Below, in pieces: positions 1-9,652 of a stretch of DNA of 64,000 bases (its first letter is position 1; every line of letters begins with the position of its first letter). A model generated the notes under the pieces. The model made no database searches, was not told where the DNA came from, and was given only the letters and a program-made list of their open reading frames with translations. A program made the position numbers and the translations under genes. The DNA is taken from NCBI GenBank assembly GCA_025356395.1, contig JANXTA010000122.1, forward strand, positions 1-64,000, given 5' to 3'. The stretch is from Betaproteobacteria bacterium. GTDB lineage: Bacteria; Pseudomonadota; Gammaproteobacteria; Burkholderiales; Burkholderiaceae_D.

Positions 1-242
1 GCCTCAACGACCACTGGTTCCAGACACTTCACCAAGCACGCGCCATGATCGCGGCATGGCGGTGGGATTACAGCGAGGTTCGGCCTCACGGGTCGATCGG
101 ACGGATCCCGCCAGCTCGCTTCGCCGAGATCCAGCGCCGCCTGATCGCCGATGCAATTCAGCAGCACGACACCAACGACATCTACTAACCTTGCAACCCG
201 GACTTCATCCTGACGATTGGCACGGCTGAAGGGGGCAGGTCA
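1..242 (+). mobile_element. IS3-type insertion sequence, right-hand end
   Basis: Downstream of the transposase stop there are about 54 non-coding bases ending in GGGGGCAGGTCA (231-242). On the other strand this reads TGACCTGCCCCC, a plausible IS3-type terminal repeat beginning with TG. The recombinase frame on the minus strand loses family-like sequence exactly at this point, which supports 242 as the boundary. The left end, and the target duplication that would prove the limits, are outside the window. Confidence 0.6.
3..188 (+). CDS. IS3-family transposase OrfB, C-terminal part
   Basis: The window opens inside this frame; 61 residues remain before a TAA stop. The visible end reads LNDHWFQTLHQARAMIAAWR, then a WDYSEVRPHGSIG stretch and a PPARFAE stretch, which is the usual end of the DDE integrase-like transposase (OrfB) of IS3-family elements. 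The catalytic Asp and Glu residues lie upstream, outside the window. The protein would catalyse copy-out-paste-in movement of the element. It is cut by the window edge, so whether the element is intact cannot be seen. Confidence 0.85.
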   Translation, partial: LNDHWFQTLHQARAMIAAWRWDYSEVRPHGSIGRIPPARFAEIQRRLIADAIQQHDTNDIY

Positions 243-600
243 CAGGAGCCCAAGTCGGTGCTTTGCACGCTCGTTCGCGGGCATAGCGGATGAGGCGATC
301 GCTCGTAATCGCAAGCAGTTGCTTGTTGCCAAGGCGGCGCTCAAGTTGGTCGAGAGCGTAGCCGTGCGAGCGACCGATCTTGTTCGGTCGCTCGAGCTTG
401 AAGCGGTCGATCAGGTCGTTGACCGTTGTCCGCTTGGCCTCGCCGTTATCATGGAACTCGCCGGTGTCGATCTCCCGCTCGATTTTTCGAGCCCATCGCT
501 GGGCGACCGCCTTTGTTTCAAACGTACGTGTTTGTGCCTTATGTCTTCGTCGGCGTACCTGTGCACGCCACCGCCCGCCCACCTCGATAATTGATGCCAT
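205..600 (-). pseudogene. Tyrosine recombinase (phage integrase), 3' end removed by IS insertion
   Basis: From ATG at 600 the protein begins MASIIEVGGRWRAQVRRRRH, followed by a KAQTRTF and KAVAQRWARKIE stretch typical of the N-terminal arm-binding domain of island and phage integrases, and then a core-binding SAM-like segment up to about residue 115. The catalytic domain with the R..HxxR..Y residues is absent. The last 15 or so residues are read from the IS end (up to 242) and are not integrase-like. An upstream in-frame ATG at 660 would add 20 unlikely residues. The gene points away from dusA, the usual position of integrases that insert into dusA. It cannot be active as seen; the rest of the gene may lie beyond the IS. 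Confidence 0.75.
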
Positions 601-602
601 CT

Positions 603-688
603 CGTAGCAAATCCGTAGCAGTGCCGACATGTATTTTGATGCCGACGCGTCGAAATTCATGCCGATCTGTTGCTACGGAGATGCTACG
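603..688. repeat. Paired CGTAGCA sites and TGCCGA repeats between integrase and dusA
   Basis: CGTAGCA occurs at 603-609 and 614-620. Its reverse complement TGCTACG occurs at 671-677 and 682-688. Within each pair the spacing is 11 bp, one helical turn, and the pairs face each other across about 50 bp. Inside that interval TGCCGA(C/T) occurs as a direct repeat at 622, 640 and 660. Such an arrangement is what arm-type integrase sites or excisionase/repressor sites look like. The function is inferred from layout and position only. Confidence 0.55.
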
Positions 689-711
689 CGACAGAGGGAA
701 AAGAGCGCAGG

Positions 712-1731
712 TTGTTGATTAATCAGTCCCATCGCCTGTGTGTCGCTCCCATGATGGACTGGACCGATCGGCACTGCCGTTACTTCCATCGTCAGCTGTC
801 GGGCGATGCGCGGCTTTATACCGAAATGGTCACGACCGGCACGCTGTTGCATGGCGACGTGCCGCGGCATCTGGACTTCGACGCAGCCGAGCATCCGGTC
901 GCGTTGCAGCTGGGTGGCAGCGACCCCGCGGCGCTCGCGCACTGCGCGCGACTCGGCGAGCAATGGGGCTACGACGAGATCAACCTCAACTGCGGGTGTC
1001 CGTCCGAGCGCGTGCAGAACGGAGCGTTCGGAGCCTGCCTGATGGCCGAGCCCGCGCTGGTCGCCGACTGCGTCAAGGCGATGATCGACGCCGTCGACAT
1101 TCCCGTCACCGTGAAGCATCGCATCGGCCTCGATCGCAACGAGGACTACGGCTTCGTGCGCGATTTCGTCGGCCGGGTCGCGGACTCCGGCTGCACCGTC
1201 TTCATCGTCCATGCGCGCAACGCGTGGCTCAAGGGCCTGTCGCCAAAGGAGAACCGCGAGATCCCGCCGCTGCGCTACGAGCTCGTCGCGATGCTCAAGC
1301 ACGAGTTCCCTGCTCTGACTTTCGTGGTCAACGGCGGGCTCGCCGCGCCGGCTGCCATCGGCGACGCCTTCAAACGTTTCGACGGCGTGATGATCGGGCG
1401 TGCCGCCTATCACGAGCCGTGGCTGCTGGCGATGCTGGACGGCCATGGATCGTCGGATCGACCCGGCCGCAGTCGCGCAACGGTGGTGGCTGCGATGGCC
1501 GACTACATCGGCAGGCAGGCGTCGAACGGCGTCGCATTGCGGTCGATCGTGCGGCACATGCTCGGGCTCTATCACGGTCAGCCCGCCGCTCGTACCTGGC
1601 GGCGGATGCTCAGCGATTCGACGCTGCTGCGCAATGCGGATGTTTCGTTGCTGTGGCGCGCGATGGAGGCCGTCGAGCATCCGGCGTCGCAGTCCAACGT
1701 TCGAGCAGAATCAACCTCGCTGAAGGCTTGA
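712..1731 (+). CDS. dusA: tRNA-dihydrouridine(20/20a) synthase DusA
   Basis: FMN-dependent enzyme that reduces uridine in the D-loop of tRNA. The N-terminal APMMDWTDRHCRYF is the DusA signature of the TIM-barrel start. NCGCPSERVQNGAFGACLM carries the catalytic cysteine, VKHRIGLD and VNGGL form the FMN phosphate site, and MIGRAAYHEPWLL closes the barrel. Length from TTG 712 is 339 residues, normal for DusA. The start is uncertain: the frame is open from TTG 670, TTG also occurs at 715, and the first ATG (751) would cut conserved residues. The 5' end abuts a truncated integrase, so the first residues and the promoter may have been supplied by an integrated element. Confidence 0.93.
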   Translation: MLINQSHRLCVAPMMDWTDRHCRYFHRQLSGDARLYTEMVTTGTLLHGDVPRHLDFDAAEHPVALQLGGSDPAALAHCARLGEQWGYDEINLNCGCPSERVQNGAFGACLMAEPALVADCVKAMIDAVDIPVTVKHRIGLDRNEDYGFVRDFVGRVADSGCTVFIVHARNAWLKGLSPKENREIPPLRYELVAMLKHEFPALTFVVNGGLAAPAAIGDAFKRFDGVMIGRAAYHEPWLLAMLDGHGSSDRPGRSRATVVAAMADYIGRQASNGVALRSIVRHMLGLYHGQPAARTWRRMLSDSTLLRNADVSLLWRAMEAVEHPASQSNVRAESTSLKA

Positions 1732-1774
1732 CCTCGGTGATACGCACTCCTTCGTCAGTGCAACGGCGAGGACC

Positions 1775-2260
1775 TCAGCGCTTCCGGCAGAGCGCCGCGT
1801 AGTCGTCCTCCGCACGTCGCAGCCGGACTCGCCTGGCCGGCTGATCGCGTGGACCTGCGGCGTTGTAGTCCTCGTGCGCCCGCTTCACCTTCAGTGCGAG
1901 TTTCGTGCAGGCGTCGGCCTGCTTGCCGACACCCACGTTCCTGCGGGCTGCGAGAGCCGCCGCCCGCTGATCCTGCTTGAGTTCTATGGCCCGATCGCGA
2001 CCGATGGCATCGAGCTTCGCCTGATCGGCACGCTGGCGCCGTTGAGCGGCCGCAAGGTCCTCGGCGGTCGGCGCTGCGGCGCGGTCCTTCAGCTCGGTCT
2101 GTTTGCCGCTGGGGCAGGGCAGGTTGGTATAGGTCACGCGACCGGCATCGTCGCAGCGATAGGCCGTGGCCTGGGCCATCGCGCAGGTCGCGAGCGCGCC
2201 GACCCCAGCGAGTGCGCGTATCCATTGCAGGGTCCCGCCGCGGCAGGACCGGCCGATCAC
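1775..2260 (-). CDS. Secreted DUF4124-like protein
   Basis: 161 residues. A GTG start at 2260 overlaps the stop of the upstream flavoprotein gene by 4 bp, so it is the last gene of a minus-strand operon. A signal peptide (LAGVGALATCAMAQA) is followed by YRCDDAGRVTYTNLPCP, which resembles the DUF4124 motif of small periplasmic proteins (a Y+C..G...Y...PC core). The rest is charged, Lys/Arg/Ala-rich and probably helical, with a final cysteine pair region (ACTKL, ALCRKR). Function unknown; location inferred as periplasm. Confidence 0.7.
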   Translation of the reverse strand: MIGRSCRGGTLQWIRALAGVGALATCAMAQATAYRCDDAGRVTYTNLPCPSGKQTELKDRAAAPTAEDLAAAQRRQRADQAKLDAIGRDRAIELKQDQRAAALAARRNVGVGKQADACTKLALKVKRAHEDYNAAGPRDQPARRVRLRRAEDDYAALCRKR

Positions 2261-3669
2261 AGCACTTTCCCGGGATTCATGATGCCGCGCGGATCGAGCG
2301 CAGCCTTGATCGTCCGCATCATGATCATCTCGCTCGCGCTCTTGTAATGCGCCAGCGCATCGCGCTTCAACTGGCCGATGCCGTGCTCCGCGCTGATTGA
2401 GCCACCGTACGCCATCACCGCGTCGTGCACGAGGCGATTGATAGCGGGCTGCATGGCCAGGAAGGCCGCATCGTCCATCGTCACGGGCGGCGACACGTTG
2501 TAGTGCAGGTTGCCGTCACCGAGATGCCCGAACGTCACCATGCGGATGCCGTGGAACCCGGCGGCGAGTGCCGCATCGGTCGTGGCGACGAACGCCGCGA
2601 TGCGAGAGATCGGTACCGAGATGTCGTGCTTGATGTTCTTGCCCTCGGCCGCCTGGGCTTCGGAGACGTTCTCGCGCAACGCCCACAATGCTTTCGATCG
2701 GGCGATGTCCTCGGCCACCACTGCGTCGATCACGATCGCCGCAGTCAGCGCGTCTTCCAGCAGCCCTTCGAGCATGGCGCGTGCATGCGCCTCGCTCTCG
2801 TGGTCGGAGACCTCGATCAGCACGGCTTGCGGATGGCGCGCGGCGAACGGCGAACGCGACGCTGGGAAGTGCTTCTCCACGAGGCTCAGCGCGAAGTCGG
2901 ACACGAGTTCGAAGGCCGTCAGCGTCGGACCGCAGCGCCGCTGCGCGATCGCGAGCAGACGCAACGCGTCGTCGGGAGACGCCACCGCGGCCCATGCGGT
3001 CCATCGTGCTCGTGGCGCTGGATACAGCTTCAGCGTCGCGGCGGTGACGATGCCGAGCGTGCCCTCGGCGCCGATCAGCAGGTCGCTCCAGTGATAGCCG
3101 GTGTTGTCCTTGCGCAGGCCCGTGAGATGGCTGACCACATCGCCGTTCGGCAGCACCGCCTCAAGCCCGAGGCACAGGTCGCGCGCGTTGCCATAGCGCA
3201 GTACCCCCGTCCCCCCGGCGTTGGTCGACAGATTGCCGCCGATGGTGCAGCTGCCTTCCGAGGCCAGGCTGAGCGGGAACAGCTTGCCCGCTTCGACCGC
3301 CGCGGCCTGCACCTCGGCGAGCGTGCAGCCGGCCTCGACCGTGATCGTGTCGTTGAGCGCATCGACTTCGCGCACCGCCTTCATCCGCGCGGTCGACAGC
3401 ACGATCTGCACGCCGCTGTCGTCGGGCGTGGCACCGCCGACGAGGCCGGTGTTGCCGCCCTGCGGGACGATCGCGATGCCCGCTTCGCCGCACCAGCGCA
3501 CGACGCGCGCCACCTGCTCGACGTCCGCGGGACGCACGACCGCCAGCGCGCGCCCGACGTAGCGTTGGCGCCAGTCGGTGAGATACGCGGCCTTGTCGTG
3601 GTCGTCGACGAGGACGTTGCTCGTACCGACGATCGCGACCAATGCTTCGAGGTGATCGTCGTCCGTCAT
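2257..3669 (-). CDS. FAD-linked 2-hydroxyacid dehydrogenase (GlcD / D-2-hydroxyglutarate dehydrogenase type)
   Basis: 470 residues of the vanillyl-alcohol-oxidase FAD fold. VVPQGGNTGLVGGATPD and GCTIGGNLSTNAGGTGVLRYG are the PP-loop and FAD-binding segments. HLGDGNLHYNV and SAEHGIGQLKR are the metal/substrate and C-terminal motifs shared by glycolate oxidase GlcD, D-lactate and D-2-hydroxyglutarate dehydrogenases. It oxidises a D-2-hydroxyacid and passes electrons to a quinone or flavoprotein. ATG 3669 overlaps the DUF2069 stop by 4 bp; a longer frame to 3852 reads through that gene and was not used. An L-2-hydroxyglutarate-oxidase-like gene in the same operon favours a 2-hydroxyglutarate-type substrate, but the sequence alone does not settle this. 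Confidence 0.85.
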   Translation of the reverse strand: MTDDDHLEALVAIVGTSNVLVDDHDKAAYLTDWRQRYVGRALAVVRPADVEQVARVVRWCGEAGIAIVPQGGNTGLVGGATPDDSGVQIVLSTARMKAVREVDALNDTITVEAGCTLAEVQAAAVEAGKLFPLSLASEGSCTIGGNLSTNAGGTGVLRYGNARDLCLGLEAVLPNGDVVSHLTGLRKDNTGYHWSDLLIGAEGTLGIVTAATLKLYPAPRARWTAWAAVASPDDALRLLAIAQRRCGPTLTAFELVSDFALSLVEKHFPASRSPFAARHPQAVLIEVSDHESEAHARAMLEGLLEDALTAAIVIDAVVAEDIARSKALWALRENVSEAQAAEGKNIKHDISVPISRIAAFVATTDAALAAGFHGIRMVTFGHLGDGNLHYNVSPPVTMDDAAFLAMQPAINRLVHDAVMAYGGSISAEHGIGQLKRDALAHYKSASEMIMMRTIKAALDPRGIMNPGKVL

Positions 3670-4037
3670 AGGTCCTTCTTCTTCGCGTGCACCGCGGCTT
3701 TCTTGAAGGGCCGCAGGAATGCCAGGACCGCCACGAAGAACACGACGGATGCGACGGCCTCCAGCGTACCCAGCGCGGCCGACGGTTGCGGGTCGCTGGT
3801 CGCGCGAACCAGTCCTTCGGCCATGAACAGCAAAATGAACATCGAGGACCATTGCATCGTGTAGACGTTGCGTTCGTGCACGCGCTTGAGGACGAAAGCC
3901 AGTACGAGCAGCTTGGCGAAGGCGAGGGCATAGCCCGGCGAGACTCCGGCAGCCGTGACCTGCGAGAACGCCGCCGACAGCAGCATCAGCGCCCCGAGAC
4001 TGCCCATCGCGACCCCGATCAATCCGCGAGGACTCAT
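3666..4037 (-). CDS. DUF2069 inner-membrane protein
   Basis: 123 residues with four hydrophobic segments (about residues 5-25, 32-50, 60-75 and 85-105), a short YTMQWSSMFILLFMAEG stretch typical of DUF2069, and a lysine-rich tail (FKKAAVHAKKK). The family has no established role but is often encoded beside wrbA, as here. ATG 4037 was chosen because the upstream 34 codons are charged and overlap the next gene. It sits 79 bp downstream of the L-2-hydroxyglutarate oxidase-like gene and overlaps the FAD dehydrogenase start. Confidence 0.75.
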   Translation of the reverse strand: MSPRGLIGVAMGSLGALMLLSAAFSQVTAAGVSPGYALAFAKLLVLAFVLKRVHERNVYTMQWSSMFILLFMAEGLVRATSDPQPSAALGTLEAVASVVFFVAVLAFLRPFKKAAVHAKKKDL

Positions 4038-4116
4038 GGCCACAGGATGCTCACGCGGCGATGGACGCACATCGTCGAAGCGGACGAGCGCGACGGGGGA
4101 TTGCGTGCGATGACGT

Positions 4117-5864
<1,748 letters not shown>

Positions 5865-5866
5865 TC

Positions 5867-5872
5867 ATTATA
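5867..5872 (-). promoter_or_regulatory. Candidate -10 box upstream of wrbA
   Basis: The minus strand reads TATAAT here, 32 bases before the wrbA ATG. No convincing -35 hexamer is present at 16-18 bp, so only the -10 element is supported. Confidence 0.35.
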
Positions 5873-5963
5873 GGGAGCGAGGTCGGAGGTTTTCCTCGGC
5901 TGGGTAGACTGGTGATGCTGATCCCTTGCGCAAGGCGCGCACCCCACATCCACGGCTCCCTTC

Positions 5964-7268
5964 TTGTCCTTGCGATTCCTCGTCCCCTTGCGTCGTGCCG
6001 GCCTGCAGACCTGGCGCACGGTGCGCGACATCGTCCGTTTCGGGCTGCGGCGCGCAGAACAGGAGCGACTGTTCCAGGTTGCGTCGAGCCTCACCTTCAC
6101 GACGGTGCTGTCGATCGTGCCATTGCTGACGACAGTGTTCGGCGTGATGACCGCGCTGCCGGTATTCGACCGCATGCGCGACGCGCTCCACCACTTCCTC
6201 GCGGCGCGTCTCTTTCCCGAGGAGATCTCGAACTCGATTTTCAAGTATCTCGACCAGTTCTCGGCCAATGCGAGTTCGCTGACCGCGGTGTCGGTGCTGT
6301 CGTTCGCGGTGACGTCGCTGACCACGATGCTGACCATCGACGGCGCGCTCAACACGATCTGGGGCGTGCATCGCATGCGCCCGCTCGCGCAGCGGCTGAT
6401 CACCTACTGGGCGATTCTGTCGGTCGGGCCGGTCATGCTCGGCGTGTCGCTGACGCTGACGTCCTACCTCGCGTCGGCGGCTGCCGGCTTCGTGCAGGCG
6501 CCGCCGCCGCTGGTGGCCGCGCTGCTCGACATCACGCCGCTGCTGCTCTTCACGGCCGCGTATTCGGCGCTCTACGTGTACGTGCCCAACCGTCATGTGC
6601 GTTGGCGCGATGCGCTGGCCGGCGCGTTCCTGGCGGCGCTCGCGTTCGAAGGCGCGAAGCGCGGCTTCGCGCTGTACATCACGCGCTTTCCGACCTACAC
6701 GATGATCTACGGCGCGCTCGCGGCCTTGCCGCTGCTGCTGCTGTGGATCTACTACATCTGGATCATCACGCTGGCCGGCGCCTTGCTCGCGGCAAGCCTG
6801 CCCGCGATCTACGGCCGCAACTGGAATCGCGGCCAGGCGCCGGGCGACATCTTCGGCGATGCGTTGCGCGTGTTGCGGGTGCTGTACCGCGCACGGCGCA
6901 CCGACCACCCCGGACAGGTGCCGGGCCTCAACGCGTACACGATCAGGCAGGAGGCGCGCCTCGACTACGAATCCACCGACGTGATCCTCGAGAAGCTCGA
7001 GCAGGACGGCATCGTGATCCGCACGCGCCAGGTCGTCCCGTCGGGGCCGACACGGTTCAAGAACGACGACCTGTGGTTGTTCGCGGCCGACGCATCGGTG
7101 GTGAAGCTGGACCGGGTCTTCCGACTGTTCGCGTTCGATTCCGAGCACGTGGCGGAGATGGCGCTCGATGGTGACGACCCGCTGGCGTTGTTCGTGCGCG
7201 GGCTGCGGCTCGCGGACGCCGACGTGTCGCTGGAGGCGGTGTTCACGGCGCATGTTCAGGTTGCGTGA
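5964..7268 (+). CDS. YihY/BrkB-family inner-membrane protein
   Basis: 434 residues, the long betaproteobacterial form. RLFQVASSLTFTTVLSIVPL is the family's first conserved segment; six hydrophobic segments follow up to about residue 280 (e.g. LPLLLLWIYYIWIITLAGALL). A cytoplasmic tail of about 150 residues looks like a winged-helix-type domain (YTIRQEARLDYESTDVILEK). The family was once called RNase BN, a function now assigned elsewhere; its role is unknown. The TTG start at 5964 is the first reasonable one but has no clear ribosome-binding site; TTG 5970 is an alternative. It is divergent from wrbA. Confidence 0.85.
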   Translation: MSLRFLVPLRRAGLQTWRTVRDIVRFGLRRAEQERLFQVASSLTFTTVLSIVPLLTTVFGVMTALPVFDRMRDALHHFLAARLFPEEISNSIFKYLDQFSANASSLTAVSVLSFAVTSLTTMLTIDGALNTIWGVHRMRPLAQRLITYWAILSVGPVMLGVSLTLTSYLASAAAGFVQAPPPLVAALLDITPLLLFTAAYSALYVYVPNRHVRWRDALAGAFLAALAFEGAKRGFALYITRFPTYTMIYGALAALPLLLLWIYYIWIITLAGALLAASLPAIYGRNWNRGQAPGDIFGDALRVLRVLYRARRTDHPGQVPGLNAYTIRQEARLDYESTDVILEKLEQDGIVIRTRQVVPSGPTRFKNDDLWLFAADASVVKLDRVFRLFAFDSEHVAEMALDGDDPLALFVRGLRLADADVSLEAVFTAHVQVA

Positions 7269-7339
7269 GCGATGCAATGTCGCTCGCAGCCACGCCGTGC
7301 TGATTGGTCAGGATTTGTCTTTCAGTTCGTCGCTCAGCA

Positions 7340-7410
7340 CAGGGGAAACCCTGTTGTCGTCAACGGGCCGACCCGTTACACTAATCGTCAAGTAGATCGG
7401 TCTAGTTGGT
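7340..7410 (+). promoter_or_regulatory. Promoter and operator-like palindromes of the NemR-type operon
   Basis: A sigma70-like promoter is visible: TTGTCG (7354-7359), a 17-bp spacer and TACACT (7377-7382). The spacer holds a perfect palindrome AACGGG-CCGA-CCCGTT (7362-7377). TAGATCGGTCTA (7393-7404) lies just past the expected start site and matches the TAGA...GGTCTA half-site style of NemR/AcuR operators. A further hairpin, ACAGGG-GAAA-CCCTGT, spans 7339-7354. Autorepression by the adjacent regulator is inferred. Confidence 0.5.
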
Positions 7411-8100
7411 ATGCAGCGAAAGAACGAATCGATGACTAGGCGAACGGTGCGGGAGGCAGGCGGTGACGTGCGGGCGCACAGGCGTGCCGACACACGGGCG
7501 GCGATCGTGCGGGCCGGCACGGCCTTGTTGACTGAACGCAGCTTCGCCGACGTGGGCATCGAGGATGTCCTTGCGCAGTCGGGTGTCGCGCGCGGCTCGT
7601 TCTATCACTTCTTCCCGAGCAAGGAAGCCTTCGGCGAAGCGGTCATCGACAACTACGCAGCCTACTTTGATCGCAAGCTGCAGCGGCTGCTCGGCGATCC
7701 GTCGGTCAGCCCGCTCGCGCGCCTCGAAGCCTATGTCGACGAAACGTCGCGCGGCGTTGAGAAGTTCGATTGCATGCGCGGTTGCCTGATCGGGGCGCTG
7801 AGCCAGGAACTCGGCGCGCACAGCGCGGTATTCCGCTCGCGCCTCGAAGCGGTCTTCGCCAACTGGCAGCGCCACGTCGCCGATTGCCTGCGCGATGCCG
7901 TGGCCGCCCGCGAGTTGAGCCGGTCGCTCGATGCCGACGGTGCCGCGGAATTTTTCTGGTACGGCTGGGAGGGCGCACTCATGCGCATGAAGCTCGAACG
8001 GTCAGCCGAACCGATGCGACGCTTCGGACGCCACTTCATCGACTCGCTGCCGCGCCCGTCGCGGGTTCGCGGGGCGGTGCGAGAGTCGTCCCGCTCTTGA
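7411..8100 (+). CDS. TetR-family repressor, NemR/AcuR-like
   Basis: 229 residues. The N-terminal helix-turn-helix covers about residues 28-75 (GIEDVLAQSGVARGSFYHFF is the recognition region). The ligand domain contains MRGCLIGALSQELG, which matches the conserved GCL(I/V)..LAQE block of NemR and AcuR, where a cysteine senses electrophiles or acrylate-type compounds. It is the first gene of an operon 25 bp ahead of an acyl-CoA ligase, so it probably senses the operon substrate or its CoA ester. ATG 7411 is given; ATG 7432 is an alternative. Confidence 0.85.
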   Translation: MQRKNESMTRRTVREAGGDVRAHRRADTRAAIVRAGTALLTERSFADVGIEDVLAQSGVARGSFYHFFPSKEAFGEAVIDNYAAYFDRKLQRLLGDPSVSPLARLEAYVDETSRGVEKFDCMRGCLIGALSQELGAHSAVFRSRLEAVFANWQRHVADCLRDAVAARELSRSLDADGAAEFFWYGWEGALMRMKLERSAEPMRRFGRHFIDSLPRPSRVRGAVRESSRS

Positions 8101-8125
8101 ACGCGTCGAGCCACGGGGAGCCTGC

Positions 8126-9652
8126 TTGAACATTGCCCAGGGGCTGATCAACCGCGCGCGCGTGTCGCCCGATCAACCCGCCGTCACGCAGGGTCAGGTC
8201 ACGCGGGACTACCGTCATCTCGCCGACCGGGTTTCGCGTATTGCGGGATCGATGCGCACCAATCTGACACTCGGGACCGGAGACCGGGTCGCCTTGTTCA
8301 TGGAGAACCGCGTCGAGGTTTTCGAGACGATGTTCGCGTGCTGGGTTGCGGGCCTCTGCATCGTGCCGATCAACGCCAAGCTCCATGCACGGGAGGTTGC
8401 CTACATCGTCAGGGACTGCGCGGCGCGCGCCGTCTTCACGAACGCGACGCATGTGGAGCCACTGCGCGAGGCGCTCGCCGACCATGCCGCCGAACTGGTG
8501 GCTGTGGATTCGGACACGTATGCGGATCTGGCCAGAGGCGCACCGCTCGCCTGCGCCGATGGGGCACCGACCGATCCCGCGTGGATCTTCTATACCAGCG
8601 GCACGACTGGACAGCCCAAGGGCGCGGTGCTGTCGCATCGCAACCTGTTGTTCATGACGATGGCCTACTACTCGGACATCGAGCAGGTGTCGCCGGGCCA
8701 GTCGATGTTCCATGGCGCGCCGTTGTCCCACGGGTCGGGCCTGTACGCGCTGCCGCATCTCTTCGGCGGCGGACATCAGGTGATCCTCGACGGCTTCAAG
8801 CCGGCCGAGGTCCTCGGCCAACTCAAGCGCTATCCGGACGTGTCGATGTTCGCGGCCCCGACCATGCTGACGCGGCTCGTCGCAGCCGCCGACGGAGTCG
8901 ACGATCCGGCGGGCAACCTGCGGACCGTGCTCTACGGCGGTGGACCGATGTACGTCAGCGACATCCTGAAGACGATGGCCATCTTCGGCAGTCGCTTCTT
9001 CCAGCTCTTCGGCCAGGGCGAGTCGCCGATGACCATCACGGGACTGCGTCCCTCCGACCACGCGGGCGACCACGGCGAACGCCATCTCGCGCGGCTCGGG
9101 TCGTGCGGCTCGCCGCGGACCGGCGTCGAGGTGCGCATCGTCGACGACGCAGGCCAGGAACTGCCCACGGGCGAACTCGGCGAGATCATCACCCGTAGCG
9201 ACTGCGTCATGTCGGGCTACTGGAACAACCCGAAGGCGACGGCGGCCGCGCTGCGCGGCGGATGGCTGTGGACCGGCGACATCGGCGCCGTCGACGCGCA
9301 GGGTTACCTGAGCCTTCGCGACCGCTCCAAGGACCTGATCATCAGCGGGGGCACCAACATCTACCCGCGCGAGATCGAGGAGGCGCTCCTCATGCATCCG
9401 GGCGTCGTCGAATGCTCGGTGATCGGACGTCCGCATGCGGAGTGGGGCGAGGAGGCCGTTGCCTACATCGTGGGCAGGGACGGCCAAGCCCCCACGATCG
9501 AAGCGCTCGACGCCGTCTGCCTCGAGCGGATCGCACGCTTCAAGCGACCGCGTCACTACCGCTTTGTCGAGAGTCTCCCGAAGAACAATTACGGCAAGGT
9601 CCTGAAGACCGAGTTGCGCAAGCTGCTCGCCCTGGAGAATCAACATGCGTGA
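8126..9652 (+). CDS. Acyl-CoA ligase (AMP-dependent synthetase)
   Basis: 508 residues of the ANL superfamily. YTSGTTGQPKGAVLSHRN (about residue 156) is the phosphate-binding loop, LYGGGPMY and QLFGQGESPMTITGL are the A4/A5 motifs, and WTGDIGAVDAQGY precedes the hinge. ISGGTNIYPREIEEAL and PKNNYGKVLKTELRK, with the catalytic lysine, complete the C-terminal domain. It activates a carboxylic acid to its CoA thioester; the substrate cannot be read. The start is TTG 8126, with GGGGAG 5 bases upstream. It overlaps the thiolase by 8 bp and forms the entry step of the catabolic operon. Confidence 0.88.
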   Translation: MNIAQGLINRARVSPDQPAVTQGQVTRDYRHLADRVSRIAGSMRTNLTLGTGDRVALFMENRVEVFETMFACWVAGLCIVPINAKLHAREVAYIVRDCAARAVFTNATHVEPLREALADHAAELVAVDSDTYADLARGAPLACADGAPTDPAWIFYTSGTTGQPKGAVLSHRNLLFMTMAYYSDIEQVSPGQSMFHGAPLSHGSGLYALPHLFGGGHQVILDGFKPAEVLGQLKRYPDVSMFAAPTMLTRLVAAADGVDDPAGNLRTVLYGGGPMYVSDILKTMAIFGSRFFQLFGQGESPMTITGLRPSDHAGDHGERHLARLGSCGSPRTGVEVRIVDDAGQELPTGELGEIITRSDCVMSGYWNNPKATAAALRGGWLWTGDIGAVDAQGYLSLRDRSKDLIISGGTNIYPREIEEALLMHPGVVECSVIGRPHAEWGEEAVAYIVGRDGQAPTIEALDAVCLERIARFKRPRHYRFVESLPKNNYGKVLKTELRKLLALENQHA

